Assembly: GCF_002443255.2 (NCBI RefSeq)
Contig: NW_019211458.1
Location: 35,644,096-35,708,095, forward strand
Direction of reading: 5' to 3'
From: Varroa destructor
Taxonomy: Eukaryota > Arthropoda > Arachnida > Mesostigmata > Varroidae
DNA: 64,000 nt
Shown here: positions 1-12,537 of the stretch, one piece after another
How the letters are laid out: every line of letters begins with the position of its first letter
Numbering within the stretch: position 1 is the first letter of the stretch
The notes under the pieces: generated by a model
What the model saw: only the letters and a program-made list of their open reading frames with translations
Database searches by the model: none
What the model was told of the DNA's origin: nothing
Program-made: the position numbers and the translations under genes

Positions 1-3000
1 AAAGATTTTCCAGCCACCTGGCATGCTTCATATGGGCTCACTGACACAGTGCTGCATAGTAACATACAGTAACAAACAACAACTCTTCCGGTGTGCGTGT
101 CCGGTTATGCTGTCGTTATACACTACCGCAAGCATATGTGTAACGCAAACGATCCCCGAGAAAAATTTCACACCCCAAAGGCTGAATGGCCAATTTTTGT
201 AGCGGCCGCGGCTTTTTTTTTTCTTTACAGCGATACTACTACTACTACCAACGACAGTTCACTATAATAATAATAATAATAATAGAGTCAAATTGTTATT
301 TACTCTAACCTGGCCGTATTCCTCTCACCTTTTTTTTCCATTTTCCAGTTGTTGCACCACGGAAACATAGGCTCACGCCAATGGCTGTGGTGTGAATTTT
401 CTGCTAAGACATTCTTAATTCAAAATTTTTCTACAATTTATCTATGGTTCCGTTCAGCATAGGGCTGCCTTCGTCCCGTAGCGCAAGCGCAGCCGTTGTT
501 ACCGCGACACTAAATCGCTACAAGCGTCACGAAGAATTGAGAAAGAAGATTTAAAACGAACAGAGAATGAATGAATCAATGCAAAAAAGAGAGAGAGGTA
601 GATAACCCCCGCCTGTTGTTCTTCAGCATTAGCCAAAGTCATATTCAAACAGGTTTTCTTCACTTAGAAAGGGATGACCAGCATCGCTTGCTTGCCATCC
701 CCGAAGTCCTTATCTCTACATATAATAACCATTTCTCACTCTGCCGTCAAAACCTAGAGGCAAGTAGCGACACTGTCGCCGCTACGGTATCGTCAAAGTG
801 ACGCGGCAGAAGTCGATGTCAGCGGCGTCAGTCTTCCGCGGTGCCCATGTCCTTTGCGTTTCGCATTAGATAGACAGAAGTTATAGCTGCAGTAGTGGTC
901 GTAATTGTAGTAGCAAATAGTAAACTCCGCGCGAAATCCCTGCCTGCTATCTGCCTATCCGACTGGACCGCATGACAAAACAAAGGAAACATTGCATTTT
1001 TATGACTCGTTCCACATGCGTTTACTTTTGGTGCCCTCTCTTTGGCTGTCAGCGTACGCGTTTACGTGATTGCTGTTCGTGATTGTTGACAGCGTGCTGG
1101 GCTTCGTTCGCCCTTATTGTCAGCGGACCTTGTATCCTGCGGGCGCTGTTTTCCACGCACGAACCACACCGACACTTACGCCGCTGGAAAAGCACTGATC
1201 GAGATCTTGTTGTTGCTGACCCCTCAACGTGATTCGGCTGACGTTTGCCGTCGTGTGAGATTGACCCCTGCGGGCAACCATGCGACGGGCAAAAAACGAC
1301 GAGGATGGATGCACACGTTTGATGACACTGAGTCCTCAACTAGCCATGGTATGAACATCGTTAGAAAAATGACATCGTCCAAACAAATTACAATATCAAA
1401 AGACTGCTGCCAAAGAACGCTCGGCGGCTCTGTCGAATTGTGAGAAACAGTCAGTTTTCCAAAAAAGCAAACACATTCGAGCCTCGATCTTTCTCAGAAT
1501 TTGGGCTTCATACACGGATAAAACATTAAAGAAGCGCATGATGCAAACGGGGGTGAGTATGTATGCTGCTTCAAGTAGGAAACTAAATCTTGACAAATAT
1601 AATTCCTTTAAGTTAACATTGATGTTCTATTCTACTAAGAAATGCGTATGATAAATTGCAAGCGTTCTCCTACGACATCCTGTTGCTGTGCCCTGTGATT
1701 CATGACCTTTTAGAAAGAATGGAATAAAAAGAAACGATTCAAAATAGACATTTGTATAAAAAAAAAAAAGAAACGGAGTTAGTAATTTGTAATAATAAAT
1801 CACGTTGGACAAACATATCTGAATTGGTTTTCATCCAGTTAATATCCATCCATCTGCTTCAACGGATATGCTTCGGAAAAATGTACGCAAGCCTTCTCGT
1901 CCAATTTTATTTTTAAAAAAAAACTCCTTGTTTTTGTATGAAACTAAAATTGATCATTAGCAATACCGTGAGGCTGTTATAATGATCCTATCTATTGTAT
2001 AGGAAAAGCGTTCGTCACACCGTATGCAAGGATAACAGGAGGACAGCCGCGCCTAAAAATCGTCACCAGTCCAATTAATTGTGTTACTCATGTCGTTGTC
2101 TGTAACCTAGAAACACTTTAAGGTAAAGCTAGAGTAACTATGCGAGCTAGTGAAACACAGCAGCTAGGATCCTTTCGTTTCTTTTAGAATTTCTTTTGTC
2201 GGCAACACAGCTTTAAATGCAAGCCGGGATTGACCATGGTCGATCATCCATAGGTATTTAGAAAACTGCCACTTAAAGCAAGTGGATCCACGCATGTCCG
2301 CCTGCCCCTAAACTTACTTTATACGCACCAAGTTACGTAGAAATGAATCTCTGATCTTTAGAAGATCAGCTGGAATGCTTGTAGATCAGCATTATATATA
2401 AATTGGTAATCATTGTTAATTCATGAGAGAAGTGCTCATCTTATTTGGGTTTCTGAAAAAAACTAGCCGCCTTCAGCGGCAGTTTTGAATAGTATCGCTG
2501 CATTTGCAGAGAAAATTAAAATGGGTCAACAATGCTTTTCAATGCTATAAACAAGACAGTGCTTTTGAAGATACGGTTATCTGTAATTGTCGAGGCACCG
2601 TTCCACTATACATCGTTACCTGGCCCACAAGGTCGGTAGTGGCGCCGAAGCGCCAACGCTATCTTATATCAACAATTACATACACACTGATGTATGCTTC
2701 CGTAAACCAATCCGTTACGGATAGCGTACGGCAACATTTCACGACTTTTTTTATTACCCTCTCGTCTGAAAAACATGTCTCGCGTCTGGCTTCTGTTCGA
2801 AACGAATAAAACGAAAGATAGTGTTCGGTAGTTTTGTCGGACCAATCGAAACACCACCCAAAACACAAGTCCCGGCTCTCAGGTCTAGCAAACACGTTCT
2901 GGTTTGAAGAGTGGTTGTCTATAGAAAAGAGATTTGATAAACCATCGTTCACAGACAAACCGGGCATGCGAACAGACAGACATATGGATTTTAGTCATGA

Positions 3001-3268
3001 CAAGAAGTCACAGCTACCTACGGCAACAGAAGCAAGGCCCACTCTTACCCTCCTCACGACGAAATAGCAATTACAATCGAGTATCTACTGCAGCAGCTGC
3101 TGCCACGGCCGCTACTGATTCTGTTTTACCTGAATGCCGCATTTGTGACATGGGGCAGATCGTAAAGGAAGGGCGACCTAGAAGCAAACGATAGACGGGG
3201 AACACGCCAAAACGCTCACGCACACGCGTTATCATGTTATAGTTAGCAGGTAGCAAAAAAAAAAAGTA
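1..3268. other. Non-coding stretch with simple repeats
   Basis: No gene is supported here. Open frames are under about 110 codons and match no family I know. The stretch holds a short (TAC)5 run at 234-248, a (TAA)n run at 265-284, several poly-A or poly-T runs, an isolated GCGGCCGC at 202-209, and a small hairpin at 2351-2369 (8-bp stem CTGATCTT with loop TAG). Confidence 0.6.
234..284. repeat. (TAC)5 and (TAA)n microsatellites
   Basis: Five TAC units at 234-248 are followed after a 16-base gap by a run of TAA units at 265-284. These are ordinary simple sequence repeats. No coding frame runs through them. Confidence 0.85.
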
Positions 3269-3273
3269 CTCCC

Positions 3274-3308
3274 CGCCGGTACTGACATTAGCGATGTCAG
3301 TACCGGCG
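3274..3308. repeat. Perfect 15-bp inverted repeat (hairpin)
   Basis: The arm CGCCGGTACTGACAT at 3274-3288 is followed by a five-base loop TAGCG and then its exact reverse complement at 3294-3308. After one mismatch the pairing continues for three more base pairs outward (3270-3272 with 3310-3312). A run of A precedes it. The arms are G/C-rich compared with the sequence around them. The loop is too short for a typical microRNA precursor. It could be a fold-back element remnant, a cruciform site or chance; no partner copy was seen in the window. Confidence 0.85.
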
Positions 3309-4414
3309 AGGAAGGGACACAGCTGTGACGATCAACAACGACCGAAAAATAACTACAGCCTCTTCATATTTGCTTTTTTTTTGTCCGAAAGTCAAGCAGT
3401 GAATAACGCCACTTTCGTGCTCTCGTAGTGACGACGTCGAGTAGCGTCTCTGGCGCTGGAGCACAATGTTGCAATGAATAGGGCATCATTGCCATTATCA
3501 TCATAGTCAACATAGTGTCAGCACTTTAGCCACCGTAATCATAACACGAGCAGCTACTTATACAGGTAGAGTGGCAGACAAAAGTTGAGCTAACTGGCCG
3601 TCAAGTTAATGCTGATCAGCAATGACCGTAGCATTATTGACACCCCCGCTTCGTCTGAGAAGTACTGCCGGAACCCAGCGCTATTGAATTTGCAAAATGC
3701 CACCCCACTTGCAGAAGGGAGCCAACAATGTCGTTGACATATAGAAGTGAATGGATGATTTGTAGTCACACCGAAGGAGCAATGACTATGATGATGGGCA
3801 GCCTACAGAGATTGGAACTGCGACGGATACAACAAAACCCGGCTTGCCACAATCGTGCTTAAAGTATAGCTTTGCGTTCTCGGCCGAATCCGCAGAACCG
3901 CGTATAGATTACCGGAACTTCCGTACGCCGGCTCAATGTCATAAAGACGAAAGAAGAATGGTTACGCCAAGCAGGGAAGATGGCGCTGCCTCCGTTCGTA
4001 CACAGTGCTACCGCACCGACGACACAATTAGATAGACCATCAAAGCACCTGCCATGATCATGTCTCAAAAACAGTGGAGATTCTGTGCACAGTGACGAAC
4101 ACTGCGAGTAAAGGGGGTCACCACACTACAGATAATTATAATGGTAGTACAAGGGCAGTGTTACTACTTAAGAGTCAATGACAACGACGACTGGGCCCGA
4201 CGAAGGCGACAACAGGATCAAGGAACAAGCAGCATTTCATAAAGCGCCAGTATCTGCAACGTCAAGTCGAGCAATTGGCTATAACAGGGCTAATACCCGC
4301 ATGAGGGCGACACCGTCGAAAACAGAACAGCCTTTGTAACAACATGGACGGCAGCGGTGAAGATCGCTGGCATGGCGGATCTTCGTTAAAAGCGAAAATC
4401 AGGCCAAGCTCCCT

Positions 4415-4432
4415 CATCATCATCATCATCAT
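4415..4432. repeat. (CAT)6 microsatellite
   Basis: Six CAT units in a row, followed directly by AATGATGACGAT, so the repeat can also fold back partly on itself. Confidence 0.85.
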
Positions 4433-7200
4433 AATGATGACGATTGCTTCTCGTCACCTTATTGATTTCCCACAACGAAGAGCGAAGCGTCATGTGAGGG
4501 AACACAATGTCAGTTCCACCTATATACTCACGTATACACCAGAACCATTGCTATCATAATTACAACGAAAATCAGCAGGTAAAAGGTAATAACGATGCCT
4601 TTAGTTGGGGCCTGTTTTTTTGCCTAATGATCATCACATAGTCTAATCCGAGAAAGAAGCAAATTTAAATGCGATAGCAGATTGGCTGACAGAAGGAGAG
4701 GCCATTCTTCATATTGAATACGCATGTAACAGGTTAATCATGATTGAAAATCACCTGGAACAATAGATCACCATACAAATCATGACGGAAGCACCACATG
4801 TTATACTCAGGTTGTAAAAAAATGTCGCAGACATTGTGGTCGATATATGGAGCAGTTGAAATAGTGTGTACCTGACGTTTCTACTCTTAGATAAACAAAC
4901 GCCTCTACTGTAGATTGATATAATTTTGGCCAGTGTATATTGGGTAGAATGAATGTATGTTGTTGCGGTCACCGAAATAGAATATGCGAGCAGGTACCCA
5001 GGCATATCAATTTTAATGGTGCAATTTGCAGGCCTGCGAACTGCAGTCAAACTTACGTCACCTTCAGACAAAGCAAGCCAATTCGCAAACTTAATAACTA
5101 AGTGAACCCTTTTTTTGCCGGCTTCTAACTTGCGCCGTTATTGATCATGGCAGTAATATACAAACAATAATTTTCGTTGCCCGTATGCTCAATCACGTGC
5201 GTACTTTGTTAGTTTTCTTCGCCGGTCGATATGATTATCTAGCCTGTTACGGCAAACCTGAAGATGGAGCTTGTCACGGAGAATTTAAGGGATTATAATA
5301 TTTGCCCGTGGCAAATTTGGACGCGTTCACTCTGGCACACCCAGATCGTTTACTCCAAAATAATTATATATTATTTTTAAACCAAACCGCCGTACTGATG
5401 TACCATCGGTAGTTTTCATTGTGCGCAAATTGCTTCAGCAATAATATAGAAACTACGCTGCCCTTAATTTAAACTATTAATTAGCAATGCCCATATCCAT
5501 TGATACGGAACACTTTCTAAAAAACTAACCGCCTCTACAGAAGAACAGAATAAAGCTCTTCTGTGTATATATTTGATAGCTATGTATCGCTTCGTATATT
5601 GAGCACAGTATCCACAACTAAACGGTACGATTTAAATGTCACGGCGTTTCTAAAGTACATGTAAAAATGCCGTAATAGTCAAAAACGAGTAGTGGGTTGT
5701 TTTGTGCGTATAGACATTGCTTACGCGATCGCACCGACCCGGAGCGGTCTAAGCGCAAATCCCTCATTCAATTACCGCAACGGGACAGCCACACCGATTA
5801 CCTCTTAGCACGGTCTCCGACAGTGAGGTTTGCAAGGCGCTGGACAGCAGTAAGAGCGTGGCGTACATAAAAGAGAAGTCCATTGTAAGAATTCAGGTAC
5901 ATCAGAGAATATCTGGCTTCCCGACTTCGGCATCCTTTACAGCTGCTGTACACATTTATTTTTTTCTATATGTACTTACATAAAACGTGCGAAACTAAAC
6001 GACAGAACAGAGAGTTCATTGGGCTGAAAGCCAATAGAAAGGGAAGTGTGTCGATCGTCGCGAGCTCCTTTCTTTTGACGCTCAGTAGAGAGTAAGTATC
6101 TTATTTGTACAAATAGTAAACCTGTACCGTCCGTTCAGAGGGTATTACTTCGTTTGGTGGCATTGTTCGCCACGAGCGCAAGAACTATTCTTGTATATAG
6201 CGTGTATAGATGTAAAGGCCAGTGGCGAAAAATAGCCCAAGAAGCGTGCAGAGGGTCTAAAAGGATGGCGTCAGCTTGAAACGCAAGGCCTTGAAGATCA
6301 AATCCGCAGGACACCTAACCAACTGCTTCATTTTGACCCTATTAGTGATTCGCTAATTAGAGTATTCGCACTAGGGCTCGTAATCAGCCGTCTGGGTTTG
6401 ACTGCAGACTGCGGTCTGCAACTGTTAGCTTTTGCACAGCCAGCAGGAATAGGGCTCGGAGGCAGTCCAAATCCGAATAAAGATTTTCTCTTGCGCTCAC
6501 ATTGAATTTGTACGTACGGCCGTCCGTTCATGTGCTTTAAGGACAGAAAAAGAACGGAAACAATATGTTTCTGTATACGGGTGTGCTTGCTCGGCTACAT
6601 ATGTATACACCAAAAGCCTAGTGTGGTAGGTTAATCGACAGAGAACTGCGCAAAATTATATTTATCGTTACGAAGCCTTAACCTTGAGCCCGTGTGTCCT
6701 TATTAAACCTCCGATAAAATCGATGTTAATGCCCTGCAAATGGCCAGTGAAGCAAAATAATAGATCGGAGTAAATATTAAAGCAACGACTTATGCAATAG
6801 CTCACAACAAATACAAAAGTAAGTCTAAGGCAAGACATTGAGCGAGCCATAGCTTTCGTTCAAGTTCCCTCGGTTTGCATGAAGACAATAACAGAACAAA
6901 TGAAACAAACTGTGATAAAGCATGTGCTATTTTCCAGCTTACATTTTTTATATCGCGACTGCATACAGAATATACAAGGGCACTATAAAGATGAACGCCA
7001 AAATTGTTATTTCCTGTTATTAATTTCCTGTTTCTGCTTTCCTATTATTTAACTGAGTCAAATAAGAAGTACAATCCGATTGCATATTTTTACGTATTTC
7101 ATAATCTCCCTCTGTGAACTCTTAACACTTGAATAATACAGTAGCTTTTAAACGAACGGGAAACGACAAAATTATTTTAAATAATGAAAAAAAAGAAAAA

Positions 7201-7213
7201 TATATATATATAT
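7201..7213. repeat. (TA)n microsatellite after an A-rich run
   Basis: An A/G-rich run ends in a short alternating TA tract. This is ordinary low-complexity sequence. Confidence 0.8.
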
Positions 7214-9416
7214 CATGACAATTATCTGCCATGATATTGACGCGCCATTATTTGAAAAAATTGCATAAATATAGCTGGATACGATATACAACACCTCTAG
7301 TACATGTCTACAAAATGGGCTTCCTTGCAGTGTTATTCGTTACTATTGCGCATTTATTTATTAAATCGCGTGAAGAGAATTATAATCACTTGAAAAAATG
7401 TAACTATTTTCTAAAAATTAAGTGCAGACTGGATCCCTCCATGCTCGTAGCCCCAATAAACTTTTCATTCATTTTTTTGTCGCAAATATTCCTTTAGTGT
7501 AATTGACACCTCACCTAGGTACTCTGATGTATCAAACACATGGCGTCAGATTAAACCGCTATTAGAAAAGATAAAAAAAAATACCCTGGTCGGCAAGGCT
7601 TGCCGTCTGCGTATGCAGTCCTACTGCTCACCTTCCAGTTAGAAGAGCCGTAAAAAGGCTTTTGCCTTCCACAGATTATGCCGTTTTAATAACTGGCATT
7701 GGGTTGGATGACGGTGCTGGCGTCAGGCCCGGCACTAACAACGACTGCCAATCTATCGTCGTGAACCACGACAGCTTGTGTGTATAGCGACTCGCTGCGT
7801 TTTTCGTAGTAAAAGTGTCTCGGGCCCTTGCATAGGTACCACGGTGTCACATGGCATTGGGACCGCGCCAGGGGGTAAATGTCGACCCAACAAACTCGAC
7901 ACCACCGTCACTGTAGTGGCCTTGGCCTCATGACGCCCATCGTGCCCGCGTGCGATGATGTGGGAGCCGGCCGAACTAGACAGTACTGTATAAGGCTGCC
8001 AGGTAGAAGCTCGTTGCATGGAAACAATGTGTTCTTTCTCAGCTGGAATCTTACCAGCCAAATCTATTTAGCTCTATCCGGCATCAACCAGCCTTGGCCT
8101 TTGGGTGTTTCACCGGATGTCGTCTACTGCCTTCCAAAGTTAAGGACAATAGTCTCGGCTGTATATGGCTGCAGCGGTGCGGGAGACCTCACTCCGTTGT
8201 AGGGAGCTTTTTGTGCTGCTTAAATTGTAGTGAAAGGCGTTGCCTATTTGCGGGAGCTGCTTTTCGAGGCAGCTGTTTCGTCTGGGCCTTCTCTAGCACG
8301 AATCGGTCAAGACCTTTGCATTTCATGCCGTCGATAACGTCCTGGTTTTGCTTCGTTTTTCTGCTCGCTAGCTTACAGCTGCCGTGACCACCTGTTCTTC
8401 CCACTTCTTCGTGGTCGGCCGGTCGTCAACAGCTTTTTCCAACGTCTACATTCACGGCATTGACCTTTACTCATCCGCAATGAACGAAGTTGGACGGAAC
8501 CATGTTAGATTAACTCACTCACTTGGCTTTTGTCCTCCTATTTCTAAGGATCTCGACACGTGCGGACTGACAGAAGCCCACAGACGGACATGATTTAGTT
8601 GATTCACACATAATGCGCTATTGTTGAAGATACTGATATGATTAAGTATAAGAAGCACAATTTGCTTTCTCAAAGTAGCAATTTCTGCGGTTAATCAATG
8701 ATAACGCGTAGTAAAAGTAATTAATGAGGAATCTAGCTGCCGCAACGTTATATATCAAATATACAACAATTTCTCAACTTTGAAACTTGAATTTGCGGTG
8801 AACTGCACGTATGTATATCGTATACATAATAATTATAATAGAGATCTGATGACAGTTGTACTCGCGAATACGGAAGAGTTTGCAGACGCCACTTGTAGCA
8901 AATCAATGGTCGTCCAGCCTACTTGTTCTTCGCTTTGCCAGCTATCGACGCACCCAGCATTATAACTGAGATTAACCTGCACAGTGTGCGTGCCTCCGCC
9001 TCTGCCCCTTAAACAGCTTTTTCCTGTTTTTTGTCTTCTGTTGTTAAACGTGTCCTCTCGACCCCTATGCCCTAGTGTGTATGTGGATTCGTCAGTGTCA
9101 TCCAATGGGGATAAGTTCGTCCCTTCGCTCGTGTCCCATCGGCATTGCTTCCTTTTCAAAGGTGCCAGACCTCCTTGCGTCATTGGACAGCAATAAGTGG
9201 TGGTTTCCTGTTACTTACCGATGGACAGTCAGTTAGTTGCTATCTTGCGATGCAGGCACTTATGCCATCAAGAAGCTAGGTCAAGAGGCCGATAGTTGCC
9301 GGTTGCATGTGGGTGTGAGGGCAAACTTATCCATGTGCATTTGCGTGTGTGTATGTCCACCTGTTGGGTCTGAGTGCAGACTTGTTTGTAAACCCATCTT
9401 GCTATGCCGTTGGGTG

Positions 9417-9440
9417 GCCGTCGTCTTTTAAAAGGACGGC
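9417..9440. repeat. Bulged hairpin
   Basis: GCCGTC at 9417-9422 pairs with GACGGC at 9435-9440, and the interior CTTTTAAAAG at 9425-9434 is itself a perfect palindrome. A two-base bulge (GT) lies on the left arm. No function can be assigned. Confidence 0.6.
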
Positions 9441-10877
9441 TTGCGCATTTAATGTATAATAGAGGGCCTCATAACACCTAGTAAAAAAAAAAAGACGGGA
9501 CAGTAGGAGTGGAACTCGAGCGACAGGAGAACGACGACGGGCAAAATTAGACAATGAAAAAGAAATAGAAAGGTATAATAGATAGTACAAGTTGTCGCAG
9601 GTAATGCATTGCTAGAAGCAAACAACTTTCCGGATAACATCTTCATATCTAGCTGGCGAACGTTACAGGGCATCGAAATGCTAGGGATAGTAAACCTGGA
9701 ACAAAAACGTCAACTTAATAGATATAGAACATGGAGCGGAACGTAAGTAGCATTATACGTATTTTTCTCGATACTAATTTCGAACTTCGTGAAAAAATAT
9801 TCAACAGTTTGGCGTCGCTAAAAATATAAAATCATAGCTGATTAACTAGGACGATATTTCTCACACAAGTATATGGTCGTGGTTATTATTTAACCAAGTG
9901 AATGAAGCTAGTCCTTTGAGAATTCTCGCATTTCATGGAGAAGTCATATTCATCTAATAGTATATAATGCGGTAGTATTTATGACATTCTCGACAAGGAC
10001 TTACACAATGACGAAAGATAGGTTTGATACAGCATCTATCATTCTGTTTTCTGGGCTGTCGGATAGGTCAAGCTGAGCCGCCGTGATACAACTATATAGT
10101 AATATATATACATACATGATAATAAACTCGCCAAATTAGGTGTGGGCGGATTAGCATAACGATCTAGGTTTCTCAAGGGAAAGCCGAGGGTTTCGTCCTT
10201 CAGTCCTATCCCGTTGTAAGGAAATGATAGGCTATAACTTAATTCAGCCTGGAGGCTGTTCGTGCGAGTCATCTTAACATGACAAACAGCTTTACGGCAG
10301 TACAGTTACTACATCAAATCCCTATGCAGTGCATTCTCTCTAACGAGACATACTCTAGGACGAAAAGAAGGCTACGTAAAACTCAACATCACACCTTATT
10401 GGCCCGACCATACGAGCAGTTCTATTTCTCCTATATGATGTCAGCCTCGTTTCAAAAAAAAAGTAAAGATTAGGTTGTATTCTGGTCCGCAAGTATTGTG
10501 ACAATAAAATAAATAGTAAGTACTAGGTGAGGCATTGAAGCCATAGTTGTGTAGTTATATAAACAAAAGTACGACAAAATCGTTCCTTCAAAGGTAACTC
10601 CTACGTTCGTTCATTAAATAACCGGTTTCTCTTTCGTCCGTAATAAGTCTCGTCTACGATCGAACTGATAGTTAGGTTAGTGTCAGCAACGCTGAGGGTG
10701 TCAGCAGCAAGACAAAAGCAGCAAGGAAAGGGTTTTCAAAAAACCCACTCCCTAATGCGCGTACGTTTATCCCGAAATTGGAAAGTTCGAAATAGAGAAA
10801 TAGGAAAAGGTCCGCTTGCAGCTCTTGTTCGCCTCCTTTTCCACTTTCTTTTTCGCTTTGTGCTGTTCTACCGAAAA

Positions 10878-11350
10878 ATGACTAGCGGCGACGCTGCTAT
10901 CGTTGATGTGATAAGCAAATATGGGGCTGGCAGTGATAGTGGTGAGAAAACGGGCCAGCAGAAAGAATCACACAAAATAGCATCGAATCGAGGGAAAACC
11001 TCTCTATCGTCGACAACGATCATGCATCGCTATCACCGGCCCAGGCTAGTGGCGACGAGAGCATAAGAATGTTCTCAGGGGTGCTGTCGAGCGAAACGGG
11101 TGCTATCGAGAATGAACTTGAGAGAGCGGGTGGGTCAGATGCCACAGATCCGAGAGTGCTCAAAGATCTGTTCTGTCCAAGGGTTGCTACTGCCAGTTTT
11201 ATACTTGGAAATGGAAACAGAGAAAAAGAAGATTATTGACAATAAAGGTTATAAGGGAAGCCCGTTTTATATTCCTCACCCATTTTTCGCTCGACCTTCT
11301 CACGGGTCAAGCCGCTTTTCGGTGTCCCGAAGTTCCGATCCCGATGACTT
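10878..11350 (+). pseudogene. Possible broken coding region or exon, unidentified
   Basis: Open sequence of protein-like composition switches frame twice. From the ATG at 10878 one frame reads MTSGDAAIVDVISKYG and stays open to 11066. A second frame is open from 10946 to a TGA at 11237 (about 97 codons), rich in Ser, Glu and Asp, ending near VLKDLFCPRVATASF. The first frame is open again from about 11100 to 11354 and contains SSRFSVSRSSDPDDL. A good splice-donor-like GTAAGA begins at 11351. The region upstream (10825-10870) is pyrimidine-rich, as before a splice acceptor. I recognise no domain or family. The frame changes could mean a decayed gene, or three unrelated open frames in a less A/T-rich patch. 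Chance remains a serious alternative. Confidence 0.22.
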
Positions 11351-12515
11351 GTAAGACTTCTCCAGGTCTAGCTACCAGACTTATTGGTGGCCAAGCCTTA
11401 CCCATGAAGAGAGAGATCAGCCCTGTTTTCTAGTGTCCCTTTATTTGTCCTGCGACTGAGCAGCAGGGGGAAAAGATAAAGAACAGCCGACCGAGCGGCA
11501 TGTCGGAACCCGAGCAAAAGATAGACGAAGGGTCGGTACATTCGCCACATCAGTGAAGGAACAAACAGTACGGCAACGGCATCGGGTTTTTTAGAATGGC
11601 ACTGCCTTTTAAAGGGCGATGAACAGAAGGTGGAGAAGGGCTCGGGGAGACGGGAGAGTCCTGGGAATTTGCCTGATTCTGCTATATGGTTGCAGAAGCA
11701 GAAACAGTGACAGAAGCAATGCAGGGAACGGACGTCAGCACAGACAGGCACGGGACGATAGGAGCCACAACGACGGCCGCATCAGCAAAAGACGATAAGC
11801 GTAGTGGTTAGAGAGCAAGTGTTGCCGCAATGGTTAATTAAGATGTCAGCACGTTCCGCGTGGCTCGACCCGTCGGTCGCGACGCACCCCGCTTGGAGGC
11901 ATGCTTAGAGGAAACGGGATACCAAGTCACTGAGCTGTAGTCTCACAGGGCCGACAGAACAGCGGTGGAAGTTCCTCTGTTTACTTTTGGCGTGCAGTGG
12001 CCACAATGAACAAGTAGCAACCAACTCCAGTTTTACGTTGTCTTACCGCGAAGATGGTTAAACATTACCAATTAGACTTAACATCTAGATTTGTTTATTC
12101 TAAATGTTGACATTGGACGACCAGGTGGAAATATATGGAACTGGGGTTCGCATAGCAGATGTGTGTTGACAGCAACGGAGAGCAGCGTTTTGCAAAGGGC
12201 CGCGTACGTTATTCTGCCACCGGCATGGTTTGCGGTGTGGACTAAGACCTATAGACTACGTGTATCTCTCCCACTGTTCGACTTATGTAGCTTCGGGCAT
12301 CTTGCGTAAGACCTGACTGCTAAGCACATAGACTCTAACTAAACACTAAAAGACACATGGGATGATTCTGGGCGCATAGAACGAGGAGAGTCCATCTATA
12401 TACTCCCGCTGATCAGGTTCACTTCGTTCACTTTTAGTTCCAACTGTTCAATATCAGCTCGTCGATCAGAAGCTAGGTTATACTAAACCCATAGGGAAAT
12501 ACCAAAAAGGTTCTC

Positions 12516-12537
12516 AATAATAATAATAATAATAATG
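12516..12537. repeat. (AAT)n microsatellite
   Basis: About seven AAT units in a row within A/T-rich sequence. Confidence 0.85.

Larger units (their letters stand above)
3313..10677. other. Non-coding stretch
   Basis: I see no supportable gene. Contents are simple repeats ((CAT)6 at 4415-4432, (TA)n at 7201-7213), a small hairpin at 6403-6420 (7-bp stem TGCAGAC), and a bulged hairpin at 9417-9440 (arms GCCGTC and GACGGC around CTTTTAAAAG). The part at about 7560-9440 is less A/T-rich and has several overlapping open frames on both strands of 60-116 codons; none shows a recognisable domain and they contradict one another. Confidence 0.55.
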
